64,000 nucleotides of DNA from Desulforapulum autotrophicum HRM2 (GTDB lineage: Bacteria; Desulfobacterota; Desulfobacteria; Desulfobacterales; Desulfobacteraceae). Below are positions 16,407-25,499 of the stretch, one piece after another. The notes below the pieces were generated by a model. That model saw only the letters and a program-made list of their open reading frames with translations. It had not been told where the DNA came from and did no database searches. The stretch spans positions 4,162,001-4,226,000 of the forward strand of contig NC_012108.1 in NCBI RefSeq assembly GCF_000020365.1, read 5' to 3'. The position numbers and the translations under genes were made by a program. Each line of letters opens with the position of its first letter. Positions within the stretch are counted from its first letter, which is position 1.

Positions 16407-18170
16407 TCACGCCACAAAATGAAGTGAATGGGCATCACCTGCAAAGCCCCTGACATCAATTTTTGGATCACTGCCAATCTCTTCGATTCCAGCGCCTCTG
16501 TTCCTGCCACGCCTGGAACCAGATCCTTTGGATTGGTGCCTGGCATCGGCCATGGACTGACTGAAATCGCTTCCCATCTCAACATCAAAACTGCCAATGG
16601 AGATGCCGCTGTTGGCAAGGGTCGCCTTAAGCTCATTGACATGGGCGGCAAGGATCTCCTTTGCCACATGGCTTTCAGTGACCACACTCACCTTGAGACT
16701 GGTGCCGATATTATCAATGGTCATGATAATTCGTCCAAGCTCCGGGGGTTTCAGCTGAAGTTTTAACTCGGTCTCACCCTGGCTGACAGCCCTTGCAAGG
16801 CTCTTTCCCACCTGGCTGGTCACATGGGCGGGAAGAAACGATCGAGGGGTTCCGGCATCGGCCACAGACTGGCCCCTGGAATCCATGCCCATCTGCCTGA
16901 ACTCTCCACCTGCCCCCCCGGACGAGTCAATGGCGGTAACGTTTCTCCCGGGCTCTTTTACCATGTTTCTGTCCATTACCCCTTGTTCCATCATTCTGGT
17001 ATCATCGATACTGCTTTTCATCTCCTTTACAACGGCCGCCAGATTTTCCATGGATCTTGAGAATTCAGGACCAAACCCTGCCTGTATTTCCGGTAGGGTT
17101 GGTGTTTGAGATTTAGGGTCGACCTTGACCCCAAAGAGGTCCATGGGGCTGTTTGAACTGACTTCCCCGGAAGATGATTCCGCCTGATTAAAACGGCCTT
17201 CCATCTCCATGGACTGCCCGTTATTCCGGCTTAGACTGTTAATCAGGCTGCCAAGAATCGACTCAACATCACTTTTCCCTGTGAATCCGGCGCTGGAAAG
17301 GCCTGAGGGGTCAGACTCAGATGAATCACCCATTTTTTCAAGGGCCGCAACCAGATTTCGAACAAGGAGAACGTCGGTGTTCCCTGGGTTTATTTTATTT
17401 CCCTGAACTTCCCTGGCGGACAGATCAAGGTTGATTTTCATTCCGGCTTCTTCATCGGCATCTGCCTGGCTTGTCGACCCAGGGGATATCCCGAGTTTTT
17501 CAAGGGCTGCCACAAAATCATCCAGGGTCAGGGAATTGGCATCTTGCCCCGGGATCTGGAGTGATGTCAGAATTGATGTCAGGGCATCCCCTTCAGGTCC
17601 GGTTTCCTGTTGTGCATCGGTTTCTGCCGTGGCTACCATTTCCGAAGAGGTCCGCAATTTTTCAAGAGCCGCCACGAAATCACCAAGGGTCAGGGCTGTG
17701 GGATCACTTTCATCTATTTCAAGGCCCAGGGATTTGAACATCTGTTCCACCCCGGACTGGGAATCCACACCAAAACCAACACCAGAAAGGAACGACTCTT
17801 TTTGAAGGGTCTGAAGTCCTTTGATCAGTTGATCAAGGTCGATACCCACCCCATCTTGCTTGGCATCGTTAATCAAACGGGTTGACACCTGTTCAGGAAC
17901 CTGCATTGCTGCAAGAATAGACGAGAGAAAGGGAAGCCCCGAGATGGGCAACACCATATTTTTGCCATTCTTTTCGTCAATGGTATCTTCGATATCTTTC
18001 CCAGAGACCTTTCCGGCCCGAGCCGTTTCCGGGGATAAAACAGCCATCAACCTGTCGGCAAACGAGGCACCCGTTCCAAGACCTTCAACGCCTGTTCCAG
18101 CATCTATTCCCATGGCTAATGGAATGGTGTCTCCCGAAAAAGTGCTGGTGTTGACAAAATTTAAAATCAT
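16407..18170 (-). CDS. fliK: FliK, hook-length control protein
   Basis: This 587-residue protein ends in the Flg_hook domain (SQGETELKLQLKPPELGRII, then VVTESHVAKEILAAHVNELK), which interacts with FlhB to switch export specificity. The N-terminal ~500 residues are low-complexity, as in other FliK proteins. They contain a spaced repeat, LTLGDFVAALEKL, LTLDDFVAALEKL and LLVRNLVAALEKM, about 54 residues apart; a weaker fourth copy is IDLDQLIKGLQTL. The ATG at 18170 (MILNFVNTSTFSGDTIPLAM) is chosen because the sigma-54 promoter at 18212-18229 lies between it and a longer reading starting at 18254. Confidence 0.9.
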   Translation of the reverse strand: MILNFVNTSTFSGDTIPLAMGIDAGTGVEGLGTGASFADRLMAVLSPETARAGKVSGKDIEDTIDEKNGKNMVLPISGLPFLSSILAAMQVPEQVSTRLINDAKQDGVGIDLDQLIKGLQTLQKESFLSGVGFGVDSQSGVEQMFKSLGLEIDESDPTALTLGDFVAALEKLRTSSEMVATAETDAQQETGPEGDALTSILTSLQIPGQDANSLTLDDFVAALEKLGISPGSTSQADADEEAGMKINLDLSAREVQGNKINPGNTDVLLVRNLVAALEKMGDSSESDPSGLSSAGFTGKSDVESILGSLINSLSRNNGQSMEMEGRFNQAESSSGEVSSNSPMDLFGVKVDPKSQTPTLPEIQAGFGPEFSRSMENLAAVVKEMKSSIDDTRMMEQGVMDRNMVKEPGRNVTAIDSSGGAGGEFRQMGMDSRGQSVADAGTPRSFLPAHVTSQVGKSLARAVSQGETELKLQLKPPELGRIIMTIDNIGTSLKVSVVTESHVAKEILAAHVNELKATLANSGISIGSFDVEMGSDFSQSMADARHQSKGSGSRRGRNRGAGIEEIGSDPKIDVRGFAGDAHSLHFVA

Positions 18171-18211
18171 GTTTTCCCCGCATTCATCAATTGTTGTTTC
18201 AGAAAAATTAA

Positions 18212-18229
18212 AAGCAAAGACCGTGCCGC
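18212..18229 (-). promoter_or_regulatory. Sigma-54 promoter of fliK-flgD-flgE
   Basis: The minus strand reads CGGCACGGTCTTTGCTTTT, an almost perfect sigma-54 consensus with GG and GC 10 nt apart. The expected transcription start is about 18203, giving a ~33-nt leader before the fliK ATG at 18170. It lies in the 211-bp gap after the motE-like gene. Confidence 0.85.
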
Positions 18230-18342
18230 CATAGATAAAAGAATAAATTACCATATAAAATCAAGATATTAAATCGCTATCAAAAAGAACGTCCTATGAA
18301 AAAACAGCAGATAAAGCAGTTCTTTCCCAACGGAATCAGCCG

Positions 18343-18367
18343 CCAGGGGGAAAGATTTGCCCCCTGG
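18343..18367 (-). terminator. Hairpin after the motE-like gene, no U-tract
   Basis: CCAGGGGG and CCCCCTGG form a perfect 8-bp stem around a 9-nt loop, 14 bp downstream of the motE-like stop. No U-run follows on the minus strand. Its placement mirrors the hairpin after flgE, and it separates the flgB-to-motE operon from the fliK promoter. Confidence 0.4.
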
Positions 18368-18381
18368 AAAAAGGCAAAGGG

Positions 18382-19002
18382 TTATTTTTTCTTAAAGGCG
18401 ATGCGTTCGCTTATTTTTGCGGCTTTTTCACTGTCAACAAAGGCCAGAATCTGGGCCGCAGACGTCTCCCGCATACGGGAAAAAATCTGTTTTGCCACTT
18501 CAATATCCATCTTGTCCACGATGGCGGCCGCTTTTTTCGGTTTCATCCCGGAATATACCTTCACAAGCGTGTTCATCTTGGCATCAAAGGCCGCCTGGCT
18601 TTCCAGTTCCTGTTCTGTCTTTCGCTGGTCAAGCTTTGCCAGATCATCCTGGATCTGCTGCTTGAGGGTCCCAAGGGCTTCAAGCTTCTCATCGATCTCT
18701 TCCTTGAATTTTTCAAGCCTTTTCTTTTCCTGTTCCAGGCGTTCCTGGTCTTCGGCAATGGCTGCCCGTTTTTCCTCCAGACCTTTAAGGACCACCTTTG
18801 CCGGATCCGGACATGGCGGACAGGGTGCCTTTTTTATATCCTCCCCTGCCCCATTCTCAACCGCTGTCGTTTTTTCAGCGTTGTCATCTGCGGCAAAGGC
18901 CATGCCATGGCGATCCTGCCATCCCATACCCAGGAAAATTAGAAGAACAAGGGCTAATAAGGCACAGGTGACAGCTGTTCGATTCAAATTAATGGGTGCC
19001 AT
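18382..19002 (-). CDS. MotE-like flagellar protein (MgtE_N domain)
   Basis: This 206-residue protein begins with a signal-anchor helix (about 10-28) and a short linker with APCPPCPDP. A long coiled coil follows (about 70-140, LEEKRAAIAEDQERLEQEKK). The C-terminal ~60 residues resemble the MgtE_N/FliG-like helical domain (YSGMKPKKAAAIVDKMDIEV, FSRMRETSAAQILAFVDSEK). MotE-family proteins of this build act as chaperones for motor or stator components in other bacteria. The gene sits directly after fliJ with a 14-nt overlap, where such genes are commonly found. I leave the symbol open because MotE function is not proven outside a few species. Confidence 0.8.
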   Translation of the reverse strand: MAPINLNRTAVTCALLALVLLIFLGMGWQDRHGMAFAADDNAEKTTAVENGAGEDIKKAPCPPCPDPAKVVLKGLEEKRAAIAEDQERLEQEKKRLEKFKEEIDEKLEALGTLKQQIQDDLAKLDQRKTEQELESQAAFDAKMNTLVKVYSGMKPKKAAAIVDKMDIEVAKQIFSRMRETSAAQILAFVDSEKAAKISERIAFKKK

Positions 19003-19447
19003 TGGTTATCTCCCTTGCTTTTTTCAACGAGGCAATCTCATCGGATGCATTCTGCTCAGACCGCAGGAATCCTTGGATATACTCATTCTTTTTTTTTATT
19101 TTAAGACGCTCGAGCACCTGCCGGTCCACGCTCCTCTGGGTTAAAAGAGTCTGCTTTTCCCTGAGCTGGGTCTTAAGTGCTGTTTTCTGCTGCAACAGTT
19201 GCGCAAGATCATCACTCAATCCGTCCAGGTAATCACTGTATTTTTTAAACTCATTGGCAGTTACCCCCCTTACTGCAACCCTGTCAAGGGTTTGTGCCGT
19301 CCGGGAATGCTCTTGTTCAAGGGTATGAATGCGCATTTCACACACCTGTACATCCCTGTAAGCCCGGGCCACATCCTGCTGGGCCTGAAGTTCCTGGTAC
19401 TGCCTGTACTTCATGAGGGATTCAAGCCTGAAACTGAATTTTTTCAT
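18989..19447 (-). CDS. fliJ: FliJ, flagellar export chaperone/ATPase stalk
   Basis: This 152-residue protein is almost entirely helical coiled coil and starts MKKFSFRLESLMKYRQYQEL, the classic FliJ opening. FliJ inserts into the FliI hexamer ring like a rotary stalk and helps couple ATP hydrolysis to export. It overlaps fliI by 4 nt and the motE-like gene by 14 nt. Confidence 0.93.
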   Translation of the reverse strand: MKKFSFRLESLMKYRQYQELQAQQDVARAYRDVQVCEMRIHTLEQEHSRTAQTLDRVAVRGVTANEFKKYSDYLDGLSDDLAQLLQQKTALKTQLREKQTLLTQRSVDRQVLERLKIKKKNEYIQGFLRSEQNASDEIASLKKAREITNGTH

Positions 19448-20802
19448 CGCCTGGCACCAGGTTCAGGTTGTGGGGCAAAAATTCGCCTGAGTTCACCCAG
19501 GCCCATCTCAATGGAGACCCGTCGGTGCATGTCCTGGCGCAGAAAACCGTCAATTTTCGGCATCAGGCGTTTTGCCTCGTCAATCCGGGCATCCGAGCCA
19601 TCCACATAGGCACCAATGGAGATCATATCCTCAGCCCCCCTGTGGGCGGCAATCACATCCACGGCCCGCTTCCTTAATTCCATGTGCTCGGGTTGCGACA
19701 CATCCCTCATGACCCTTGAAACACTTGCAAGCACATCAATGGCCGGATAGTGCCCCTTGTTGGCAAGATCCCGGGAAAGGACAATGTGGCCGTCAACGAT
19801 GGACCGAACCGTGTCACCCACCGGATCATTCATGTCATCACCCTCCACAAGGACCGTGTAGATTCCGGTGATCGATCCGCCGCCCTCAATATACCCGGCC
19901 CGCTCAAGCAGAACGGGAATCTGGACAAAGAATGACGGGGTATATCCCCTGGATGTCGGGGGTTCACCAGCGGCAAGCCCCACATCCCTTGACGACATGG
20001 CATACCGTGTGATCGAATCCATGATGAGAAGAACATTTTTCCCCTGATCCCTGAAGTATTCGGCCAGGGTGGTTGCAAGGTAAGCCCCCCTCATCCTGAC
20101 AAGGGGGGGGGAATCTGAGGTTGCAGCGACCACTACAGACCGCTCCATTCCTTCTTTGCCAAGGGTATCCGAGACAAAATCCTTGACCTCCCTTCCCCGC
20201 TCTCCGATCAGACCAAGAATAATGACATCGGCCGTGGTGTGCTTGGTCATCATGCCCATGAGGACCGATTTACCGACCCCTGATCCGGCCATGATGGCCA
20301 CCCGCTGCCCCCGGCCCAGGGGGATCATGGTATTGATGGCGCAGATACCCACGTCCAGGGGTTCTTTGATGGTTTTACGCTCCATGGGATTTATGGGATT
20401 TCCGTACAGGGGATACTTGTGGGTAAAAGGAATCTTTCCTTTGCCGTCAAGGGGGGCACCCATGCCGTCGATGACCCGGCCAAGAAATGCATCGCCAACG
20501 GCAACGGCAGGCGTATCCTCAAGGGGGATGATTCTCGACCCAGGACTGATTCCCCGAAGATCGCCATAGGGCATTAAAAGCACCTTATCATCCCTGAAAC
20601 CGATCACCTCGGCCTTGATCTCCCGGTTGTAATCGTTTCTGATGGCGCAGAGACTGCCAATGCCAAGGCCCATGCCGTCACCTTCTGCAATAAGGCCGAC
20701 CACCTTTGTTATCCGGCCCTCTGGTCGCATGGTTTTGCAGGTCTCAACGGCATTAAAGTACTTGTCCCACTCAATGCGCCTGTCAAATTTTCCCGTCATC
20801 AT
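19444..20802 (-). CDS. fliI: FliI, flagellum-specific ATPase
   Basis: This 452-residue protein belongs to the F1-ATPase beta-like family. Walker A AGSGVGKS is at 172-179; RDQGKNVLLIMDSITRYAMS forms the Walker B region, and the ATPase signature SPSFFVQIPVLLERAG-like block (TPSFFVQIPVLLERAGYIEG) follows. The C-terminal domain ends with the usual helical bundle. FliI hexamers energise and load substrates for the export gate with FliH and FliJ, which flank it (4-nt overlap on each side). Confidence 0.97.
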   Translation of the reverse strand: MMTGKFDRRIEWDKYFNAVETCKTMRPEGRITKVVGLIAEGDGMGLGIGSLCAIRNDYNREIKAEVIGFRDDKVLLMPYGDLRGISPGSRIIPLEDTPAVAVGDAFLGRVIDGMGAPLDGKGKIPFTHKYPLYGNPINPMERKTIKEPLDVGICAINTMIPLGRGQRVAIMAGSGVGKSVLMGMMTKHTTADVIILGLIGERGREVKDFVSDTLGKEGMERSVVVAATSDSPPLVRMRGAYLATTLAEYFRDQGKNVLLIMDSITRYAMSSRDVGLAAGEPPTSRGYTPSFFVQIPVLLERAGYIEGGGSITGIYTVLVEGDDMNDPVGDTVRSIVDGHIVLSRDLANKGHYPAIDVLASVSRVMRDVSQPEHMELRKRAVDVIAAHRGAEDMISIGAYVDGSDARIDEAKRLMPKIDGFLRQDMHRRVSIEMGLGELRRIFAPQPEPGARR

Positions 20803-21806
20803 ACTCCCTGTTCCAGAATGGCGTCCAGCACAGCCTGAAGCCGGGATTCCACATCGGTTTCAACCCGGGCCGTTCGACTCTCGATTTTGCACCCGCCCCT
20901 TTTAACGCCTGAATTTGCAACCACCGAAATTGAGGTCAGACTCTTAATCTGTTCAAAGAAATCTTCCTTGATCATATCAATGTACTCATAATCTTCTTCA
21001 GACACCTGGAGAACAATCTCTTCGGGTTCAGGCAACTGCCCAAGGGCATGGATAATGGATGCTCTGACAACCCCCTTGTCAAGCTTTACCCTTGCCTGCA
21101 CCACTTTTTCAGCGATCCGGGCAATCAGGGCGATCATCTTACCCTCATAACGTTTGACAAGGTCTTCCCAGGTTCCTTCGGTCTTTAACAGTATGGTTTC
21201 AAGGGAAGCAATCAAGGCCTGGGCCTTTTCATCCTGGAGCGCCCTTGCCTCGGTTTCTCCTCGTTCAAAGCCCTTGGGATACCCCTGTTTTTCCCCCTCT
21301 GCCAGGCCCTGTTCAACCCCCTTGTCATAGCCCTCCTTCTGACCCAGATCAAACCCCCTGTCATAGCCCTCTTTTTTTGCCTGTTCAATCAACTCAAAAA
21401 AATCGGGGGTTTGGGTCTCCTTTTCTGGAGAATCGGGTGGAGAATCGGGCGGAACGCCTGGCATGGAATTGGAACTTGTTCCGGATTTATCCGAAATTTC
21501 AGGATCCACAGACCTGGGCAGAGATATATCTGAAATCTCCTTTTTCCCACCATCCGTGTCCAGGGCCTTGAATTGATCGCCGGAAAGAATGACCCCTTTG
21601 CCCGCTCCATGGATGGAGACAAACCGCTCTTTCTCCGCCATTCCCGGATCATCATAAAGGGTTTTAAACAAAAGATATTCAGGATCATTCTTTCCCTTTG
21701 TCCGGGAATCATTTGACCCGACATTTTCAAGGGAATTAATGTCAAGGGCTTTCCACCGGTCCTGCCGGGTCGGGTGGTCTTTTTCAGTATCAGACAAGGA
21801 CATCAT
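20799..21806 (-). CDS. fliH: FliH, negative regulator of FliI and C-ring linker
   Basis: This ~335-residue protein carries the family's glycine-repeat helix (GYDRGFDLGQKEGYDKGVEQ followed by GLAEGEKQGYPKGFERGETE; the repeated GxxxG spacing is diagnostic). The C-terminal domain (IARIAEKVVQARVKLDKGVV, LQVSEEDYEYI) resembles the F1 delta/FliH fold. The N-terminal ~150 residues are long, acidic and probably disordered. The ATG at 21806 (MMSLSDTEKDHPTRQD) overlaps fliG by 17 nt and has AAGGGTAAGG just before it; an ATG one codon later is equally possible. FliH tethers FliI to FliN. Confidence 0.92.
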   Translation of the reverse strand: MMSLSDTEKDHPTRQDRWKALDINSLENVGSNDSRTKGKNDPEYLLFKTLYDDPGMAEKERFVSIHGAGKGVILSGDQFKALDTDGGKKEISDISLPRSVDPEISDKSGTSSNSMPGVPPDSPPDSPEKETQTPDFFELIEQAKKEGYDRGFDLGQKEGYDKGVEQGLAEGEKQGYPKGFERGETEARALQDEKAQALIASLETILLKTEGTWEDLVKRYEGKMIALIARIAEKVVQARVKLDKGVVRASIIHALGQLPEPEEIVLQVSEEDYEYIDMIKEDFFEQIKSLTSISVVANSGVKRGGCKIESRTARVETDVESRLQAVLDAILEQGV

Positions 21807-22809
21807 CCTTACCCTTGCCGCCAAGGGTTATGGTACCATCGGCCTCAAGCTCTTTTGCCGCACGTACGATGGCCTGCTGGGCCTCTTCAACCTCGGCCAG
21901 TCGAACGGGCCCCATGGTGTCCAGGTCATCCTTGAGCATCTCACCTGCCCTCTGGGAAAGGTTGGAAAAAATTTTAGTTTTCATCTCATCGGTGGAGGTC
22001 TTAAGGGCATAGGTCAACTGCTGACCCTCCACCTTTTTCAGGATCTCCCGCATGGCCCGGTCATCAATGCTGACCATATCCTCAAACACAAACATCATGT
22101 TCCTGATATCATTGGCCATCTCTGAACTGTCTTCTTCCACAAATTCCATGATGATATCTTCACTGGCCTTGTCAACTCCATTGATAATATCCACCAGCAC
22201 CTGGAGACCGCCAGCCTTTCCTCCAGGACCAACAGCTCCGGAAAGCTCATCCTTTAAGGCTCTGTCCACATCCCGTACAACATCCTCGGAAATCTGCCCG
22301 AGCTTTGCAACCCTCAGGGCGATATCCCCCTTTTTTTCATCCGGTACCTGCATGAGAATCTCCGAGGCGATATCAGAAGGCATGTGGGCAAGCACCATGG
22401 CAATGGTCTGGGGATGCTCACCTTCAATATAACTTGCCATGGTAGCAACGTTGACCCCACGGCTCCATACAAAGGGCATATCCCGTTTTCGATTTTCCAC
22501 ATCCTTGAATATGGCATCGGCTTTTTCCTTGTCCAGGCTGCTTGAAATCACATGTTTGACAAAGGAATTTCCCTCGACCACCATGTTGTTCTCCCCTTCA
22601 AACCGTGTCACAAAATCAAGGGACACGGCCTCCAGCATCCCAGGGGTGATAAAGTCAATTTTTGACATTTCAAAGGCCACAGCCCTGATCTCCTGGTCAT
22701 TCATTCGTTCAAAAATTTTTGCGGCATAGGCTTCACCCATGGCAAGCATGAATACGGCGGCTTTTTGAGCACCCGTCATTTTTTCCGGATCAATTACAGG
22801 GGCCATCAA
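21790..22809 (-). CDS. fliG: FliG, flagellar switch protein
   Basis: This 339-residue protein is full length. It shows the N-terminal FliF-binding domain (KMTGAQKAAVFMLAMGEAYA), the middle domain with EHPQTIAMVLAHMPSDIASE, and the C-terminal torque domain with the charged helix (VSIDDRAMREILKKVEGQQL, SNLSQRAGEMLKDDLDTMGP). FliG joins the MS ring to FliM and meets the stator. It overlaps fliF by 4 nt. Confidence 0.97.
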   Translation of the reverse strand: MMAPVIDPEKMTGAQKAAVFMLAMGEAYAAKIFERMNDQEIRAVAFEMSKIDFITPGMLEAVSLDFVTRFEGENNMVVEGNSFVKHVISSSLDKEKADAIFKDVENRKRDMPFVWSRGVNVATMASYIEGEHPQTIAMVLAHMPSDIASEILMQVPDEKKGDIALRVAKLGQISEDVVRDVDRALKDELSGAVGPGGKAGGLQVLVDIINGVDKASEDIIMEFVEEDSSEMANDIRNMMFVFEDMVSIDDRAMREILKKVEGQQLTYALKTSTDEMKTKIFSNLSQRAGEMLKDDLDTMGPVRLAEVEEAQQAIVRAAKELEADGTITLGGKGKDDVLV

Positions 22810-24521
22810 CTTTCCTCCTCCACTTCACTGAGCCATACCTTGATGATATTGGTGGCTTTGATCACATCTTTTCTAGCATAATAGGCCGCCTTTTCCGGGA
22901 TCTTGATATTATTCATGTATGCAGCCCGTTCTTCCGAATTCATTTTGTCAATGTACGCATCCCGTGCCTCCTTGTCCATCTCATCCAGGAACGTCCGCTG
23001 TTCATCAGCATCCATATCCACAAAGGCGAGGGGTTGTGGTTCTGTGCCATCCTCTATAATATCGATGCCGCCACCGGGGAGGGTCTCCTTTTCAACGGTG
23101 GATTGAATCCCCTGGAAAGTCTTGATAATGGGTCTTATGACAAAAAGAAACAGCAGAATCACCAGAAGAATGTTGGCAATGGTTCTGCCATAGGCCTTTT
23201 GAACCGCTCGCCAACCCGTGAGTTCAGGCTCAACAACGCCAAGCTCGTCAATGGAGGCAAAGGGAAAACACTCCATGGAAACCTGGTCCTGACGGGTCTC
23301 GTTAAACCCCATGGCCTTGACAACAATGTCGCTGAACTGCTGCATCTCAACCTGGGACCTTGGCACATAGGTTTTGGATCTATTGCCGGAATCGTCTGTT
23401 TTAAATTCGTACTTTCCATCGACCACTGCAGCAACCGACACCCGCTGGACCACGGCCATGGGCTTGATCGTCTGCCGGGTTCTTCGACTCAGTTCATAGT
23501 TGATGGTATCGTTCTTTTTGTCAGTCATCTCCATTGCACTGGCATCAGCAGTTCCCCCCGGGGGCACAACGGGGTTGACACTTGAGGGTATTCCTGCAGA
23601 GTCTTGCCGGGTCTGACCGGTCTCAGCAAGGATCTGCTTGCTCCGGACAAAGGTGGTCTCCCGCTCAAACGGATCATAGATCTCTTCGTTGGTGTTGCTG
23701 GTGGAAAAATCCATCTCGGCCGTAACCCGTACAATGGCCTTATCCTTTCCAACAATCCGTTCGAGCATGGTCTGGATGCGCTCGGCAAGGGTGGTCTCAT
23801 AACGCATTTTATACTTGTACTGGGAGTCTGCAAGGTTTCTGGCATCAATCTTTGCCTTTTCCTCTTCTGATTTTCCTTCAAACAAAATTCTACCGGTAGT
23901 GTCCACAATGGTGACAAGCTTTGGGGTGAGGTCCTCAATGGCACTTGCCACAAGATGGGCAACGGCAGCGACCTTGTCCTCGGACAGATCTGATTTCAAT
24001 TCCAGAAGAATGGATGCCGATGGTTTTTTTGTCTCCTCCACAAACACGGAATCCTTGGGAAAGACAATCATCACCCTTGCGTCCTTGACCTCATCAAAGG
24101 CCCGGATGGTCCTTGCCAGCTCCCCCTGGATCGCCCGGCGCCTGTTGATCTTCTGGACAAACTCGGTGGTGCCGAAGTCGGTCTTGTCAAAAATTTCAAA
24201 CCCCACGCCAGAGCCCTTGGGTATCCCATCCTTTGCCATTGAAAGCCTGACATCGTAAACCTGATCGGCCGGGACCATGATCGTTGCGCCCCCGGCTTCA
24301 ATGCGATAAGGGGTCTTGGCCGTCTTAAGCCTGTCAACAATGGCTGCGGCATCCTCCTGGTTCAATCCGGAATAGGCCGACTTGTATTCGGTCTTGTTCG
24401 CCCAGATAAACATGGCCGCAAAACCGCCAAACATTGCAAGGACAACCACGCCCATGAGAATTTTTCTTGCAAGGGGCATCTCTTTGTACAAATTAATCGT
24501 CTGTTCAACCAGGGGATTCAT
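22806..24521 (-). CDS. fliF: FliF, MS-ring protein
   Basis: This 571-residue protein has N- and C-terminal transmembrane helices (about 19-37 and 455-475). Between them are the YscJ/FliF ring-building motifs (YSGLNQEDAAAIVDRLKTAK, GFEIFDKTDFGTTEFVQKIN, RRRAIQGELARTIRAFDEVK). The cytoplasmic C-terminal tail ends DVIKATNIIKVWLSEVEEES, the FliG-binding part. FliF oligomerises first in the membrane and houses the export gate. It is 13 nt after fliE. Confidence 0.97.
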   Translation of the reverse strand: MNPLVEQTINLYKEMPLARKILMGVVVLAMFGGFAAMFIWANKTEYKSAYSGLNQEDAAAIVDRLKTAKTPYRIEAGGATIMVPADQVYDVRLSMAKDGIPKGSGVGFEIFDKTDFGTTEFVQKINRRRAIQGELARTIRAFDEVKDARVMIVFPKDSVFVEETKKPSASILLELKSDLSEDKVAAVAHLVASAIEDLTPKLVTIVDTTGRILFEGKSEEEKAKIDARNLADSQYKYKMRYETTLAERIQTMLERIVGKDKAIVRVTAEMDFSTSNTNEEIYDPFERETTFVRSKQILAETGQTRQDSAGIPSSVNPVVPPGGTADASAMEMTDKKNDTINYELSRRTRQTIKPMAVVQRVSVAAVVDGKYEFKTDDSGNRSKTYVPRSQVEMQQFSDIVVKAMGFNETRQDQVSMECFPFASIDELGVVEPELTGWRAVQKAYGRTIANILLVILLFLFVIRPIIKTFQGIQSTVEKETLPGGGIDIIEDGTEPQPLAFVDMDADEQRTFLDEMDKEARDAYIDKMNSEERAAYMNNIKIPEKAAYYARKDVIKATNIIKVWLSEVEEES

Positions 24522-24534
24522 TGTCTACACACCA

Positions 24535-24831
24535 CTATATCTGCATGTTTATGATGGTTTTATACGCTTCCATGACCTTTGAACGAACCTGGACCATCAG
24601 GCGCAGGGAAGTATCGGCCTCGCCCAGGGCCAGCATGCCTTCATGGATACCAAGCTCACCTGTAACCACCTTTTCGGCTGCATCATCGCCCAGGTTCTGC
24701 TTTGAATTGACATCCTTGACAGCGGCGTTAAGCCGATCTAAAAAAGAGGGGTCCTGCCTGGTAAGCTTAAGGTTGAGCGGTTCTCTGACCAGGGAAATTT
24801 TGTCCACGCCTGACAAGGGGTTCATCTTCAT
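24535..24831 (-). CDS. fliE: FliE, MS-ring to rod adaptor
   Basis: This 98-residue protein carries the FliE C-terminal signature (EGMLALGEADTSLRLMVQVR then SKVMEAYKTIINMQI). It links the FliF ring to the proximal rod proteins FlgB and FlgC. The start has AGGAGAAG before it. That ribosome-binding site lies just outside the palindromic element at 24844-25004, which separates fliE from flgC. Confidence 0.95.
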   Translation of the reverse strand: MKMNPLSGVDKISLVREPLNLKLTRQDPSFLDRLNAAVKDVNSKQNLGDDAAEKVVTGELGIHEGMLALGEADTSLRLMVQVRSKVMEAYKTIINMQI

Positions 24832-24843
24832 CTTCTCCTAATT

Positions 24844-25004
24844 TAGTGTTTGAACAAAAACCTGTGTTTGGATGAAAACTTGCCCAGATGCAAGGCGCAA
24901 GCAAAGCTGAAACCGGATTGTACTGGAGTACATGAGGCCCGATTTATAGTTTGCCAGACTTGTGCAGCAACGCGGCAGATGGGTGAGTTTTCGTTCAAAC
25001 ACTA
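24844..25004. repeat. 161-bp palindromic (MITE-like) element between flgC and fliE
   Basis: The ends are perfect 12-bp inverted repeats, TAGTGTTTGAAC and GTTCAAACACTA. A second, looser inverted match (TGTTTGGATGAAAAC inside the left end; GTTTTCGTTCAAACA at the right) and a central perfect palindrome TGTACTGGAGTACA make it foldable into one long hairpin. No ORF is inside. Its right end contains the flgC stop codon TAG. It interrupts a flgB-flgC-fliE order that is normally tightly packed, so I read it as a mobile or once-mobile non-coding insertion. Confidence 0.7.
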
Positions 25005-25499
25005 TTTGCCAAGTTCAAGGGCCTTTAAAATCATGCTCTTTGTATTAGAAATGGCGGTAATGCTGGCCTCGTAGGAACGCTTTGCAACAATCATGTCCGC
25101 AACCTCGGTAAGGTGATCAACATTGGGCATGGCCACGTACCCTGTCACTGGATCAGCATCGGGGTGGGCAGGGTTGTAAACCAGCCTGAAATCTTCCTGG
25201 GACTGGACAATCTCATCCACAGCCACACCGGTCCCCCTGCTCTGGGGGTCATTCTTGCCCACCTCGATGGGCGAAAATTCCACCTGGGCCACCTGGTTCG
25301 TCTGCTGGTTTTTTTCCAGAACGCTCTTGAAGTTTTCCAGGGCCTGATCCTTGAACACCACCATTTTCCTTCTGTAGGGACCACCGTCCGCTGTCCTTGT
25401 TGTGTCAACGTTGGCAAGATTTTCAGCGATCACATTCATCTTGGTACGGTGGGCCGCAAGCCCGGTTGCACTTATCTTCATTGAATCTAAAAGGTCCAT
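25002..25499 (-). CDS. flgC: FlgC, proximal rod protein
   Basis: This 165-residue protein starts MDLLDSMKISATGLAAHRTK and contains the rod signature (MNVIAENLANVDTTRTADGG). It ends with the usual helix (VAKRSYEASITAISNTKSMI, LKALELGK). Its TAG stop lies inside the terminal inverted repeat of the element at 24844-25004, which may supply the stop. It overlaps flgB by one base (TGATG). Confidence 0.95.
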   Translation of the reverse strand: MDLLDSMKISATGLAAHRTKMNVIAENLANVDTTRTADGGPYRRKMVVFKDQALENFKSVLEKNQQTNQVAQVEFSPIEVGKNDPQSRGTGVAVDEIVQSQEDFRLVYNPAHPDADPVTGYVAMPNVDHLTEVADMIVAKRSYEASITAISNTKSMILKALELGK

